Translations under genes and position numbers: made by a program
In this document: positions 49,340-58,453 of the stretch, piece by piece
How the letters are laid out: each line of letters starts with the position of its first letter
Numbering within the stretch: position 1 is the stretch's first letter
Source of the DNA: G965205525 sp965205525
GTDB taxonomy: Bacteria > Pseudomonadota > Gammaproteobacteria > JABABF01
Reading direction: 5' to 3'
Assembly (NCBI GenBank): GCA_965205525.1
Contig: OZ242171.1
Span: 1,364,001-1,428,000, forward strand
Length of the DNA stretch: 64,000 bases
The notes under the pieces: generated by a model
Told to the model about the DNA's origin: nothing
The model's database searches: none
The model's input: the letters and a program-made list of their open reading frames with translations, nothing else

Positions 49340-50176
49340 ATGCAAACCTTGGAAACTGTCGTTATAGAAGAAGCAGAAGAGAATGTCCTGACGATTCGCC
49401 TGAATCGTCCCGAAAAGCTAAACGCGATGAATGTGCAGCTTATGCAGGATCTGTTTGATGCTTTTCGCCTGGCAGCTGAGAACAACCGCTGCAGGGTGGT
49501 GATTGTCATCGGGAGCGGGCGCGGTTTCTGCTCCGGGCTGGATTTGGACGATGCCGGCATGATTCCCAATATTGACGGGATGACGATACCGCAGATGGCG
49601 ATTCACTCGGTGCGGCATTTTTCCCGGGTGGTGCCCGCCATGCGGGCTGTGCCGCAGCCAATTATCTGCGCGGTCAATGGCCCTGCCTACGGGGGCGGCA
49701 TGTGCTTGAGTCTGGGAGGCGATATCCGCATCGCCTCGGAATCTGCCACCTTCAACAGCACTGGAATTATCAACGGTCTGACCAGCACCGAGCTGGGTGC
49801 CAGCTGGATTCTTCCGCGCCTGATCGGTGCTGCCCGGGCCAATGAAATCATGCTCACCGGGCGGGTGGTGGATGCACAGGAAGCGCTTCACATCGGCCTG
49901 GTGTCCGAGGTGGCGCCGGATGGCAAAGTCCTCGAGGCCGCCCTGAAGATTGCAGAGCGCATCTGCAAGCTGAGCTCCCACGGGGTCGCCATGACCAAGC
50001 GGCTGTGCTGGTCCAATCTGGAGGTGGCGAGCCTGGAGGCCGCCATTGACTTTGAAGACCGCAACCAGCTGCTGCTCGGGATGACCACCAACTTAGACGA
50101 GGCCAAGCGCGCCCGACGTGAAAAGCGGGAGCCGGTGTATCGGGACCTGCCCCAGAACTGGCCTGAGAAGTGGTAA
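49340..50176 (+). CDS. Enoyl-CoA hydratase/isomerase family protein
   Basis: Crotonase fold, 278 residues. The oxyanion-hole segments are GSGRGFCSGLDL and NGPAYGGGMCLSLGGDIRIAS; FNSTGIINGLTSTELGASWILPRLIG follows, with Glu in STELG at the usual catalytic place. TKRLCW and the C-terminal REPVYRD fit enoyl-CoA hydratases of degradative pathways. A GAGGAGA site precedes the ATG. The next genes (NTF2-like and phosphotransferase) often accompany acyl-CoA catabolic genes in marine Gammaproteobacteria, so a shared pathway is likely but unspecified. Confidence 0.9.
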   Translation: MQTLETVVIEEAEENVLTIRLNRPEKLNAMNVQLMQDLFDAFRLAAENNRCRVVIVIGSGRGFCSGLDLDDAGMIPNIDGMTIPQMAIHSVRHFSRVVPAMRAVPQPIICAVNGPAYGGGMCLSLGGDIRIASESATFNSTGIINGLTSTELGASWILPRLIGAARANEIMLTGRVVDAQEALHIGLVSEVAPDGKVLEAALKIAERICKLSSHGVAMTKRLCWSNLEVASLEAAIDFEDRNQLLLGMTTNLDEAKRARREKREPVYRDLPQNWPEKW

Positions 50177-50218
50177 TATCGCTTTACACTGTATTCATCA
50201 CCACCGAGAGAGAGACCG

Positions 50219-50677
50219 ATGAACGAATTGCTGGAAATTGAAAAGATCAAACGCTTGAAATACAAGTATTTCCGCGCTTTAGACACCAACAATTGGCCGC
50301 TGTTGGCCGAGTGTCTAAGCGAGGATTGCGCCGCCCGCTACGACAGCGGCAAGTACAGTTATGATAGCCGCCAGGCCATCTTGGACTTCTTAAGCGAGTT
50401 CATGGACGGACCGAAGCGCCTTACCCTGCACCAGGGGCATCACCCAGAAATAGATATCCTAAATGAAACCGATGCCACCGGCATCTGGTACCTGCAGGAC
50501 CTTGTGATCAATCTGGACGACAACACTACCCTGCGGGGGGCCGGCTTTTACGATGACCGCTATGTGAAGATGGAGGGACAGTGGCTCATCAAGTACACGG
50601 GCTACGAGCGCACCTATGAGGAGATTGAGGAGCGGGACGAAAAGATTCGTGTTACCAGCAATATGTTTTCGCGCTGA
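50219..50677 (+). CDS. SnoaL/NTF2-like fold protein
   Basis: A 152-residue cone-fold protein. EKIKRLKYKYFRALDTNNWPLLAECLSEDC is the typical alpha1-alpha2 start of SnoaL-like 'nuclear transport factor 2' proteins; LHQGHHPEIDILNETDATGIWYLQD and GAGFYDDRYVKMEGQWLIKYTGYERTYEE (in parts) are the curved sheet. The fold covers isomerases, hydrolases, dehydratases and non-enzymes, so no activity is assigned. Two plus-strand genes in a row with the enoyl-CoA hydratase. Confidence 0.88.
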   Translation: MNELLEIEKIKRLKYKYFRALDTNNWPLLAECLSEDCAARYDSGKYSYDSRQAILDFLSEFMDGPKRLTLHQGHHPEIDILNETDATGIWYLQDLVINLDDNTTLRGAGFYDDRYVKMEGQWLIKYTGYERTYEEIEERDEKIRVTSNMFSR

Positions 50678-50767
50678 GAAAAAAGAGTCCGCCCGGACTT
50701 TCCCATCATCCCCAAGGGCTCAGGGGCTGCCCAAGTGTTATATCTTTTGCCGAGATAACGAGTTTCT

Positions 50768-50934
50768 GCTCCCTGCCGCCCTCATCCGCCTAATTCAGAT
50801 AGCGGAAGGGCATTCTCAGACAGGGAGATCACGGCTCCCTGCCGCCCTCATCCGCCTAAGCCAGACAGCGGAAGGGCATTCACAGACAGGGAGATCACAG
50901 CTCCCTGCCGCCCTTATCCGCCTAATTCAGACAG
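50768..50934. repeat. 66-bp tandem repeat built on the 3' end of the phosphotransferase gene
   Basis: Two full units (50768-50833, 50834-50899) and 35 bp of a third (50900-50934). The third contains the last codons and stop of the phosphotransferase gene (minus strand, ending GAATTAGGCGGATAA); in the copies TAA became TGA. Each unit also has an AGGGAG/CTCCCT hairpin around its boundary, so the array may serve as a terminator region between the convergent genes. Confidence 0.92.
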
Positions 50935-52053
50935 CATCTTCTCCATCATGGGAGTGACAAAGTTGCCCCCCTTCGGGTCTTCGCTGCCGCTGCAGATAGC
51001 GGTGCGGGTCAGAATTAGGCCGAAACGCCAGAGAGCGAAGAACTTGTAGTACATATAGTGGGTGGCATCCAGGCCAGTCTTATCGCTCCAAAAGCGAACC
51101 GTTTCCTCCTCGCCGGGCATTCCCTCCAGGCGGGGGATGCTCATACCGAGAGACAGGGTCTGATCCAAGAGTATCCAGTAGGACAAATCCTGCACCCGGT
51201 TGCCGAGGGTGACCATCTCCCAGTCCAGCACCGCCGCCACCTCCTGGCGGTCCGGGGTGAACATGGTGTTCCCCATGCGGCTGTCACCCCAGCACAGCCC
51301 CACGTCTTCATCCAGCGGCGGCTTGTTGTCAAGAAACCACTGGAACCCCCGCTCGTACTCCGGGTGGGGAATGCCCTCGGGGGCCCAGCGAAGATAGTGC
51401 CCCCAGTAGTGCAGCTGCTGGTCCAGCACCCGCTCGCCGCCCAGCTCTGGGTGATACAGGAAATCAAAGCCGGCTTTCTTCCAATCCACCCCGTGCACCT
51501 TGCACATGGCCTCCACTCCCTTCCACCACAGGTGCTCCCGCTCTGCCGGGGTAGCATCGTCGTAGAGCCAGCCAGCCATGTGCATGGGCGGCATATCCGA
51601 CGGGACAATGCCCTCCACCTTTTCCATTACATAAAAAGGAACACCGATGACAGCCGGGTCCTCCTCCAGGCCAATCAGGAGCGGCACCGGCACCTGCTCC
51701 TGCACCCCCTCCATAGCCCGGTACTGCATGCTGAGATCGTACTTGGGGAAGACCAGCTTGCCCTGAGAGGGCTGCAGGCGCGCCACATAGGGATGCCGAT
51801 GCTGACCTTCGCCGTCCTGCCATTGCATATCAAATAGGAGTGTAATGTTGGACATGCCGGAGTTTTCCGGGGTGGAAAAGTCGGTGATTTTGACCTTCTC
51901 TCTACCCTTCAGCCGGCCGGCAAACCATTTCTCCAGCCCCCGCCGGGCGGCATCCGGGTCCGCCAGCTTCGGGGTGGGACGAAGCTGGCGCATCTCGTCC
52001 ACATCATCAATCCGCTGCTCTTTGTTCCAAGCACCTTCTTGTTTTTCACTCAT
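50914..52053 (-). CDS. Phosphotransferase family protein (APH/choline kinase fold)
   Basis: Kinase-like fold, 379 residues. The catalytic-loop motif is CWGDSRMGNTMF (D and N in place, His replaced by Cys-Trp), and the metal-binding Asp is in AVLDWEMVTLG. RLQPSQGKLVFPKYDL is the N-lobe Lys region. Proteins of this type occur beside acyl-CoA dehydrogenases and hydratases (ACAD10-like) and may phosphorylate hydroxyacyl-CoA intermediates. Start at MSEKQEG; an in-frame upstream Met exists. Convergent with the NTF2-like gene. Confidence 0.88.
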   Translation of the reverse strand: MSEKQEGAWNKEQRIDDVDEMRQLRPTPKLADPDAARRGLEKWFAGRLKGREKVKITDFSTPENSGMSNITLLFDMQWQDGEGQHRHPYVARLQPSQGKLVFPKYDLSMQYRAMEGVQEQVPVPLLIGLEEDPAVIGVPFYVMEKVEGIVPSDMPPMHMAGWLYDDATPAEREHLWWKGVEAMCKVHGVDWKKAGFDFLYHPELGGERVLDQQLHYWGHYLRWAPEGIPHPEYERGFQWFLDNKPPLDEDVGLCWGDSRMGNTMFTPDRQEVAAVLDWEMVTLGNRVQDLSYWILLDQTLSLGMSIPRLEGMPGEEETVRFWSDKTGLDATHYMYYKFFALWRFGLILTRTAICSGSEDPKGGNFVTPMMEKMLSELGG

Positions 52054-52347
52054 AGTGCTGATATCCCACTGTGATCTTTTTTCAAGCAAGCAGAAATGTT
52101 ATCACAGAGCAGTGCATAGGCTTGGGAAAACTGCGCATTCCGCGCCAAAATCCCACAATCGCCCGTCCATGAAAGCGGACATGCGCCCCCCATGCCGCTG
52201 CACGGCCGCTGCTCTTTTTGTCAATACTCCGCCAGCCAGCCTTTTTGCACGCCGATTCATGCCGATCACATAGCACAGCTGGTGCTAGAAAAATGCCCCC
52301 GGCAAACCAGGTCCGAGCGATTGCCGAGCAATGCTCTCCCCAGCCGC

Positions 52348-55140
52348 TCAATACTCCCAAGTGAGGTCTATGCCCCACAGCCGGGGCCTGGCGTAGGCAT
52401 CGGACACGGTTCCCGCAATCCGAGTCTGGTCTTGGCTGGCAAGCAGATAGGGCTCATCGGTGATGTTCTTGCCCCACAGGGCAACCTGCAGCTGACCCAG
52501 TCTCACGGGGATTTCGCGCAGGGTGAGGCGGGTGTTGAGAATATCGCGACCATCCCCACGCAGGAAGTGGCGGGCCCCATAGAAATACTTGCCGCTGGAG
52601 TTCCAGTCAAAGTGTGCAACCAAGGTGCCGAAGGAAAAGGCCGGGAAGGTGTAGTCCACGCTGAAAGTGCCGGAGTGGCGGGGCGCATGCTCCAGCACGA
52701 AACGGTCCGGATCATTATCTGCATCAAAGCCGTCCTGGTCCACCTGACGAGGATAATCCCAGTCCAAGTAATTGTAATCCATGCTCAGCAGGAGGCCCAC
52801 CACAGGCACCACCGACCACTCCATCTCCAGGCCGCTGATATCCACCGTGCCCTCGGCATTGAATACGATGGGGTCTGCCACGCTGGCCCGCGGGTTTTCA
52901 TCATTGATGAAGGTCTGCTTGTCCTCGTATTCGCTGCTGAATAATGCAATATTCGCCGAGACGCGATCGCTCCAGAAGCGGCCTTTCAGACCAATCTCCA
53001 CGGTGTCAATTGTCTCATCGCCATAGGTCACCAAAGGCCGGGAGCGGCGGGACACGCCGCCAGCCTTGTAGCCGGTGGCATAGCGCCCATACAGGCTGAC
53101 ATCCTCTAGCCACTGGTAGGCGAAAGCCGCGGAATAATCCACATGCTCGTCATCCACACTGCGCTTGCCGGTAGTGAGAAAGTCAATACCCCTTTCTGCG
53201 TAGTATGCCCTTTCTGCATCCGGGTCAGAATTGGTCGGGTTATAGACAAAGCGGTTCACGTTCCGCTCGTCCTCCGTGTAGCGCAGACCCAAGGTGAGCT
53301 CAAACTTGTCGCTGAAGCTCCAGGAGCCCTGGCCGAATACGGCAATAGTCTCTGCATCCGCCTTCACCATGGCAAGCACCGGGTCGCCTGTGGGATCCAG
53401 CAGCACGGGCTCACTGAGGGCAATCAAGGGCGTCCTTGCGCCATCCGGGCCCAGCCCAACACCGGGCGGCAAGCCTAGGATAATCTCTGCTAACGCAGTG
53501 GCAGAAATATCAGCGAAATTTATTGAAGTGAAGAAGTTGCCCTGCTTTTCTTCTACGTCCTCATCGTAATAATAAACTCCGGCTATGTATTGGAAATGAT
53601 CGTTAAAGGCATCGCCGAAGATCTGCAGCTCCTGGGAAAACTGCTCCTGGTCTAAGCGGTCGCCGTCAATACCGCCGGTGGCAGCCAGGCCGAAAGCGCC
53701 CCCATAGTTGTTGCGAAGATGCTGGTCCAGCTCGCGGTAGGAGGTGATAGAGCGAAAATTCATATTCTCGGTAAGCTGCCAGTTAAAATGCAGGGTATGC
53801 CCCTCTATATCTACCCGGGTCGGCAGCAGGAAGGAAGGAAAGCGGGTTTCCCCCACAGCCCTGTCACGGGGGTCCTGCCGAAGATAGCGGGTGGCTACGG
53901 CATCATCAAAATAGAAAGATGCAAGGGAAGGACAGCCATTGTTGCAAGGGCCGCCAGGCGAGCCCCCCCCGTAAAAGGTAGTTCCGAGCACATAGAGTTC
54001 CAAGGCATTCCGCTCGCCCTGTGCCAGATTGAGGGGATTATTAGGCAATAAACCGAAATATGCCCCACCGATAAAGGCAGCCTGGTCCGCCGGAGGCAAA
54101 TTCGCTGCCGCCCCCATGATTGCTCCAAACCTTCCGAGGGCAGGCAGCGCTACACCTCCCACATAGCCGGCAAAGCCGGCAGCATCCGTAGGCACCACAT
54201 TCTGGTCCGCGCCGAAAAGATCCTCGGCGATGGCTCTTAAGGAGGTGATGCTTCTGTTCCCCCGCCCTTCCAATATCTCCGCAAGGGTCAGCTCGTTCAG
54301 CTGATGAATCTGGAAATACGGCTGGCCATTTTCCAGGTCCGTGTAATCGTAGGCATAGTCCGCACTCATGCGATCGCTTATTTCCCAGTGCAGCGCGAAG
54401 CGACCGCCCTCCTTGTCGGATTCGAAGTAGTCCGTGTCCCCCTGCCCTCCTGCTCTCGTGTTCTCCACCCAGCCGTCATGCTCGGATTCGAAGTAGGAGA
54501 TGCGGGCGGAAAGGCCGCTCACCGTCGGCAGGTCAATGCGGGTGAGGCTGCGCCAGTGATCATAATCCTCGGCAGCAGTTAGAGTCTGCTTGAAGGAGAA
54601 TTTGCCGGTCGGCTTCTGGGTAACCATGTTGATGGCGCCGGCGATGGAGTTGCGTCCGTACAGAGTGCCCTGGGGGCCCCGCAATACCTCTATTCTCTCC
54701 AGGTCCAGTATGTCCGCACTCAGGCCCTGAGCACGTCCCAGGTACACGCCGTCTATATAGATGCCCACCGGCAGCTCCGTGGTAATGGAGCCCGGGTCCC
54801 CCGCGCTGATGCCCCGAATGGTGGCGTACAGGGTCGCGGCACTATTGGGATAGGTATGGATTTTCAGGGCCGGCAAACCGCCGTCTGCCAAATCCCCCAG
54901 ATTGCTGATCCCCCGGGCCTCCAAGGCCCCGGCCCCCAGGACGCTAATTGCCAAGGGCGCCTCCTGCAAAGTCTCCTCCCGTTTCTGGGCGGTGACGATG
55001 ACTTCTTCCAATACGGTAATACGTCCCTCTCTTGGCTCTTGTGCCTCTGCTATCCCCCCAGAGGCAAGGCATAAGGCAGCAGCTAAAGAAGGAAAATACA
55101 GCTTGGCAGAGCTAGGCTGATGGATCTGGTGTGCTTTCAT
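52348..55140 (-). CDS. TonB-dependent receptor 1
   Basis: Outer-membrane active transporter, 930 residues. A signal peptide (LYFPSLAAALCLASGGIAEA) is followed by a TonB-box-like ITVLEEVIVTAQKREE, the plug (VGIYIDGVYLGRAQGLSAD, RIEVLRGPQGTLYGRNSIAGAINMVTQKPTG in parts) and a 22-stranded-barrel-like region with alternating aromatic strands to the C-terminal WGIDLTWEY, ending in an aromatic as BAM substrates do. Large Gly/Pro-rich loops about residues 340-410 are unusual. Ligand unknown; iron chelates, B12 and polymers are all possible for this family. Start taken at the ATG that leads directly into the signal peptide. Confidence 0.95.
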   Translation of the reverse strand: MKAHQIHQPSSAKLYFPSLAAALCLASGGIAEAQEPREGRITVLEEVIVTAQKREETLQEAPLAISVLGAGALEARGISNLGDLADGGLPALKIHTYPNSAATLYATIRGISAGDPGSITTELPVGIYIDGVYLGRAQGLSADILDLERIEVLRGPQGTLYGRNSIAGAINMVTQKPTGKFSFKQTLTAAEDYDHWRSLTRIDLPTVSGLSARISYFESEHDGWVENTRAGGQGDTDYFESDKEGGRFALHWEISDRMSADYAYDYTDLENGQPYFQIHQLNELTLAEILEGRGNRSITSLRAIAEDLFGADQNVVPTDAAGFAGYVGGVALPALGRFGAIMGAAANLPPADQAAFIGGAYFGLLPNNPLNLAQGERNALELYVLGTTFYGGGSPGGPCNNGCPSLASFYFDDAVATRYLRQDPRDRAVGETRFPSFLLPTRVDIEGHTLHFNWQLTENMNFRSITSYRELDQHLRNNYGGAFGLAATGGIDGDRLDQEQFSQELQIFGDAFNDHFQYIAGVYYYDEDVEEKQGNFFTSINFADISATALAEIILGLPPGVGLGPDGARTPLIALSEPVLLDPTGDPVLAMVKADAETIAVFGQGSWSFSDKFELTLGLRYTEDERNVNRFVYNPTNSDPDAERAYYAERGIDFLTTGKRSVDDEHVDYSAAFAYQWLEDVSLYGRYATGYKAGGVSRRSRPLVTYGDETIDTVEIGLKGRFWSDRVSANIALFSSEYEDKQTFINDENPRASVADPIVFNAEGTVDISGLEMEWSVVPVVGLLLSMDYNYLDWDYPRQVDQDGFDADNDPDRFVLEHAPRHSGTFSVDYTFPAFSFGTLVAHFDWNSSGKYFYGARHFLRGDGRDILNTRLTLREIPVRLGQLQVALWGKNITDEPYLLASQDQTRIAGTVSDAYARPRLWGIDLTWEY

Positions 55141-55401
55141 CGCAGGCTTCCCCCGGTTTATACCGGCTTGCAATCCCTGCACCCGCCTCAAACACCTTGC
55201 CTGCCACCCCAAGACAGCAGAGCAAGCTGCCCTTAGGCAGATGCTCGGACATCCCCCTCGCACCAAGTGGCGGAGGGGGCTCTTAGGCAAAGCTATCCTA
55301 TCCCAATCCCGATGTCAAGCCCCCCGGATCGGGCAATTAGGTCGGCTCTCCCTGCCCCTCTATGCCAGGCCGCTCCCTGGATTGACAGACAAAGGGACAA
55401 A

Positions 55402-55433
55402 GAAAAACTCCCGCCCAGAGGACTGGACGGGAG
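55402..55433 (-). terminator. Intrinsic terminator after TonB-dependent receptor 2
   Basis: On the minus strand CTCCCGTCCAG-TCCT-CTGGGCGGGAG (11-bp stem with one G-U pair) is followed by TTTTTCTTT. It lies about 38 bp past the receptor 2 stop and separates it from receptor 1. The rest of 55141-55470 shows no gene and presumably holds the receptor 1 promoter. Confidence 0.9.
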
Positions 55434-55470
55434 CTCTTCCCCTGCTCTGGCGGGATACCCGCCGGGAGGA

Positions 55471-58374
55471 TCAACGGTAGCTGTAGACGAATTCTATGCC
55501 GGCGGAGCGGGGCTCTCCGTAGACATCAGTAATGAGAGCGCCGAGGCTGGTGGTCTGGTCAATCCGATAGATGATGTACTCATCGTCGGCTATGTTCCGG
55601 CCCCACAGGGAGACCCGGACTTCTCCACGCGTGCCGGAGAAGAGGGGGATCTCGCTGAGAGTCAGGCGGCCATTCAGCACGCTGCGTTCGGAATCATCCG
55701 CTACCGGTAAACGCGGCGAATAGCTGAAATCATCGCTATAGATGTAGTCCAGCCTAGCCGTCAGGCTGCCGAAGGAGAAGGGCGGAAGGGTGTAGCTGGC
55801 ACTCAGGGAGTAGCTGTGCTCGGGTGCTTGGGAAATATAGAATTCCATCGGCAACAGTGCATTGACGGGATTGCCGTCACCGTCTGTAACCACATCGCCA
55901 GCACCGTCCAACTGGGGAATCGGATGGGCAAACTGTATGGGACGATCTGCCGCACATACGCCATTGGTAGGCAGAACACGGTCGGCAGGGTCTGCCAAGC
56001 CGGTTACAGGAGCGCACCAACTCTCATATTGCACGGTCTGCTGGGTTGGATAATCCCAGTCCAGATAGTTGTAGCTGAAATCCAGCACCAGGCCCGCGAT
56101 GGGAACCAGAGTGATCTCCAGCTCCACACCGTTAATGTCTATGGTGCCGGCGGCGTTCTCTGTGATGGTATCTGTCACAAAATCGGCGTTGGGGTCCTGA
56201 TAAGTGGTCTGCTTGTCGTCATACTCGGAGGTGAATATCGCCAGGTTGAAGCGGCCCCGATGCTCCCAGAAATCGGTCTTAAGGCCTATTTCGGCACTCT
56301 CCAGTGTTTCATCTTCATAGATTCCAAAGGCGATGGAGCGGCGATCAATGCCTCCACTTTTGTAGCCGGTGGCCCAGCGGGCGTAAACAGTGGCATCCTC
56401 CAGCAGCATCATGTTCCCGAGGTCGTAGTCCAAGGTAATGCTGTAATCCACATTATCGCTGTCTATACTTCTAAAAAGATTCTGGTCTGTGTCGGAGAGG
56501 CGGGTGCGAAGCCCAGTGCGCTCATCGTCTGTGTAGCGTATGCCCAAGGTGAGATTCAGGCGTTCCTGAAGAGAATAGGTGAGCTGACCGAAAACCGCAT
56601 AGGACTCGGCATCCACATTCACGATGGTCCCCACATCTCGGGAAGGCAGTCTAGCTCCCCCGTCCGGATTTGCCCTTGTGGGGCTCAGAAAACGGGGTGT
56701 TGAGAGGGAAACCGGCAGATCATCCGGCCCCAGCACCGCGATGCCGGTGAGACCGGCGCCCGGTATAACGGTGGGCAACAGGAGAAAGCCCAGCTGACCT
56801 CCGATGCCTCCAGCCTCGGCACCTGCCAGTTGAAACGCGGTTGCCGGGTTGCTGTAGCCGAGCCCCGCCAGCGCTGTCAATGCCCCCGGGACATCCCCCG
56901 TCCCCGCAAGGCCCAAGGCCCCGCCAAGTGCCGTTACCCGCTGGACGAGCCCCCCTAAAAGACCCTGATTGTAGACAAAACTCTCATAGGCAGCACGATT
57001 ATTGCCCTGCATCTCAATGATATTCTCTTTGAAATAGTACAGGCCGGCGACATATTTCAGGCGACCGTCCAAGGCCTCGCCGAGAAACTGCAGCTCGTGG
57101 GTGGTCTGATCCTGATCAATAGGGCCGCCGGTAGGAGCATTGGTGAGGCCCGCCGCACCTGTAAGGGGCCCGCCATACGCATTGATTGTGACTTGGCTCA
57201 CTTCCCGGTAAGCGCCGATGTACTTGATGCTGAAGTACTCGTTGATCTCCGACTCAAAGCTGAAGGTATGTCCCTTGGTCTCCACCGTGGTGGGGCGCAC
57301 ATAGCGGCCCACCGGGGTCGCGGTCAGGCGGTCATCGGTGGGCACCAGCCAGCGCTCTACCCAGGGGGAGTCAGCACCGCCATTGCCCTCTGTCTGGATG
57401 GCCTGCACGATGTCCGAAAGATCTGCACCGCCGGGAGTGGGAGACGCTGATCCGATATTCCCGGTGGCAATATTCAATGCTTGAAGCCCCGCCGGGGTCA
57501 CGCCGAAGCCATTAGAGCCACCCGCTGCTGAAGACTGGAAGAAGGATTGGGTGGCCGCCGTATCGCTGTCGTCATAGGAGTAGTCAAAGACGGTGTTCCC
57601 GATCGTCCAGCGCAGTGCCAGCCGCACGCCTTCCCTGTCCTGGTAGCCGTAGTTGAAGTTGTTAGGTTCCTCTCGGGTGTTATTCACCCAGCCGTCATCC
57701 TGGGCATTTAGAAAAGACAGGCGCGCACTCACGGGCCCGATGGCGGGCACATCCAGATGGGTTACGGAGCGCCGCTCTCCCCATTTGTCCCCCCATGAGA
57801 GGGTCTGCTGAAAGCCGAATTCGCCGGAGGGCTTGCGGGCGACAAAATTCACCGCGCCGCCCACAGAGTTTCTCCCGTACAGGCTGCCCTGGGGGCCCCG
57901 CAGGATCTCCACCCGCTCCAAGTCCAGCAAATCCGTCGCCAAACCCTGGCTGCGACCCAGATATACGCCATCTAAATAGATGCCCACTGGAATCTCGGTG
58001 GTGACGGCACCGGCATCCGCCGCGCCAGTACCCCGCATTCCGATAATCAGGGTGGTGGGAGCATTCGGATAGGGCTGGGCCTTGAGGGTGGGCACCGCAC
58101 CGGCGCCTAAATCCGCCAGGTTATTAAGACCCTTGGCTTCCAAGATGTCCGAACTGAGAGAGGTAACCGCCAAAGGCGTATCCTGCAGTGATTCCTCCCG
58201 CTTGCGGGCGGTCACAACCACCTCTTCCAGAGCGGTGATCCGCTCATCTTGGGCCGAGACTCCGCTTACCCCCCCAAAGACGGGTACAGCGAGGATTGCG
58301 GCGAAAATGCCGGGCAGGTTTTTGCCGGGCAGCTTTTTGCGCTCTTTGGCGCTGGGTTTGATGTTGAAGTTCAT
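55471..58374 (-). CDS. TonB-dependent receptor 2
   Basis: A paralog of the neighbouring receptors, 967 residues. The signal peptide is IFAAILAVPVFGGVSGVSA after a basic start. TonB-box-like ITALEEVVVTARKREE follows, the plug has VGIYLDGVYLGRSQGLATDL and RVEILRGPQGSLYGRNSVGGAVNFVA, and the barrel ends in IEFVYSYR, where the C-terminal residue is Arg rather than the usual aromatic. A long loop region rich in Gly/Ala/Pro (about 475-560) contains repeated GLA/GAL-like tracts. The 5' leader has a CCCTTTGG/CCAAAGGG inverted repeat 33 nt apart. Confidence 0.94.
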   Translation of the reverse strand: MNFNIKPSAKERKKLPGKNLPGIFAAILAVPVFGGVSGVSAQDERITALEEVVVTARKREESLQDTPLAVTSLSSDILEAKGLNNLADLGAGAVPTLKAQPYPNAPTTLIIGMRGTGAADAGAVTTEIPVGIYLDGVYLGRSQGLATDLLDLERVEILRGPQGSLYGRNSVGGAVNFVARKPSGEFGFQQTLSWGDKWGERRSVTHLDVPAIGPVSARLSFLNAQDDGWVNNTREEPNNFNYGYQDREGVRLALRWTIGNTVFDYSYDDSDTAATQSFFQSSAAGGSNGFGVTPAGLQALNIATGNIGSASPTPGGADLSDIVQAIQTEGNGGADSPWVERWLVPTDDRLTATPVGRYVRPTTVETKGHTFSFESEINEYFSIKYIGAYREVSQVTINAYGGPLTGAAGLTNAPTGGPIDQDQTTHELQFLGEALDGRLKYVAGLYYFKENIIEMQGNNRAAYESFVYNQGLLGGLVQRVTALGGALGLAGTGDVPGALTALAGLGYSNPATAFQLAGAEAGGIGGQLGFLLLPTVIPGAGLTGIAVLGPDDLPVSLSTPRFLSPTRANPDGGARLPSRDVGTIVNVDAESYAVFGQLTYSLQERLNLTLGIRYTDDERTGLRTRLSDTDQNLFRSIDSDNVDYSITLDYDLGNMMLLEDATVYARWATGYKSGGIDRRSIAFGIYEDETLESAEIGLKTDFWEHRGRFNLAIFTSEYDDKQTTYQDPNADFVTDTITENAAGTIDINGVELEITLVPIAGLVLDFSYNYLDWDYPTQQTVQYESWCAPVTGLADPADRVLPTNGVCAADRPIQFAHPIPQLDGAGDVVTDGDGNPVNALLPMEFYISQAPEHSYSLSASYTLPPFSFGSLTARLDYIYSDDFSYSPRLPVADDSERSVLNGRLTLSEIPLFSGTRGEVRVSLWGRNIADDEYIIYRIDQTTSLGALITDVYGEPRSAGIEFVYSYR

Positions 58375-58453
58375 CGGTTTTCCTCCCCTTTGGGAAAATA
58401 CGAAGATTCGAAAATTCAGTTTGCCAAAGGGATTTTAACCCCAGCGGGCAGTC

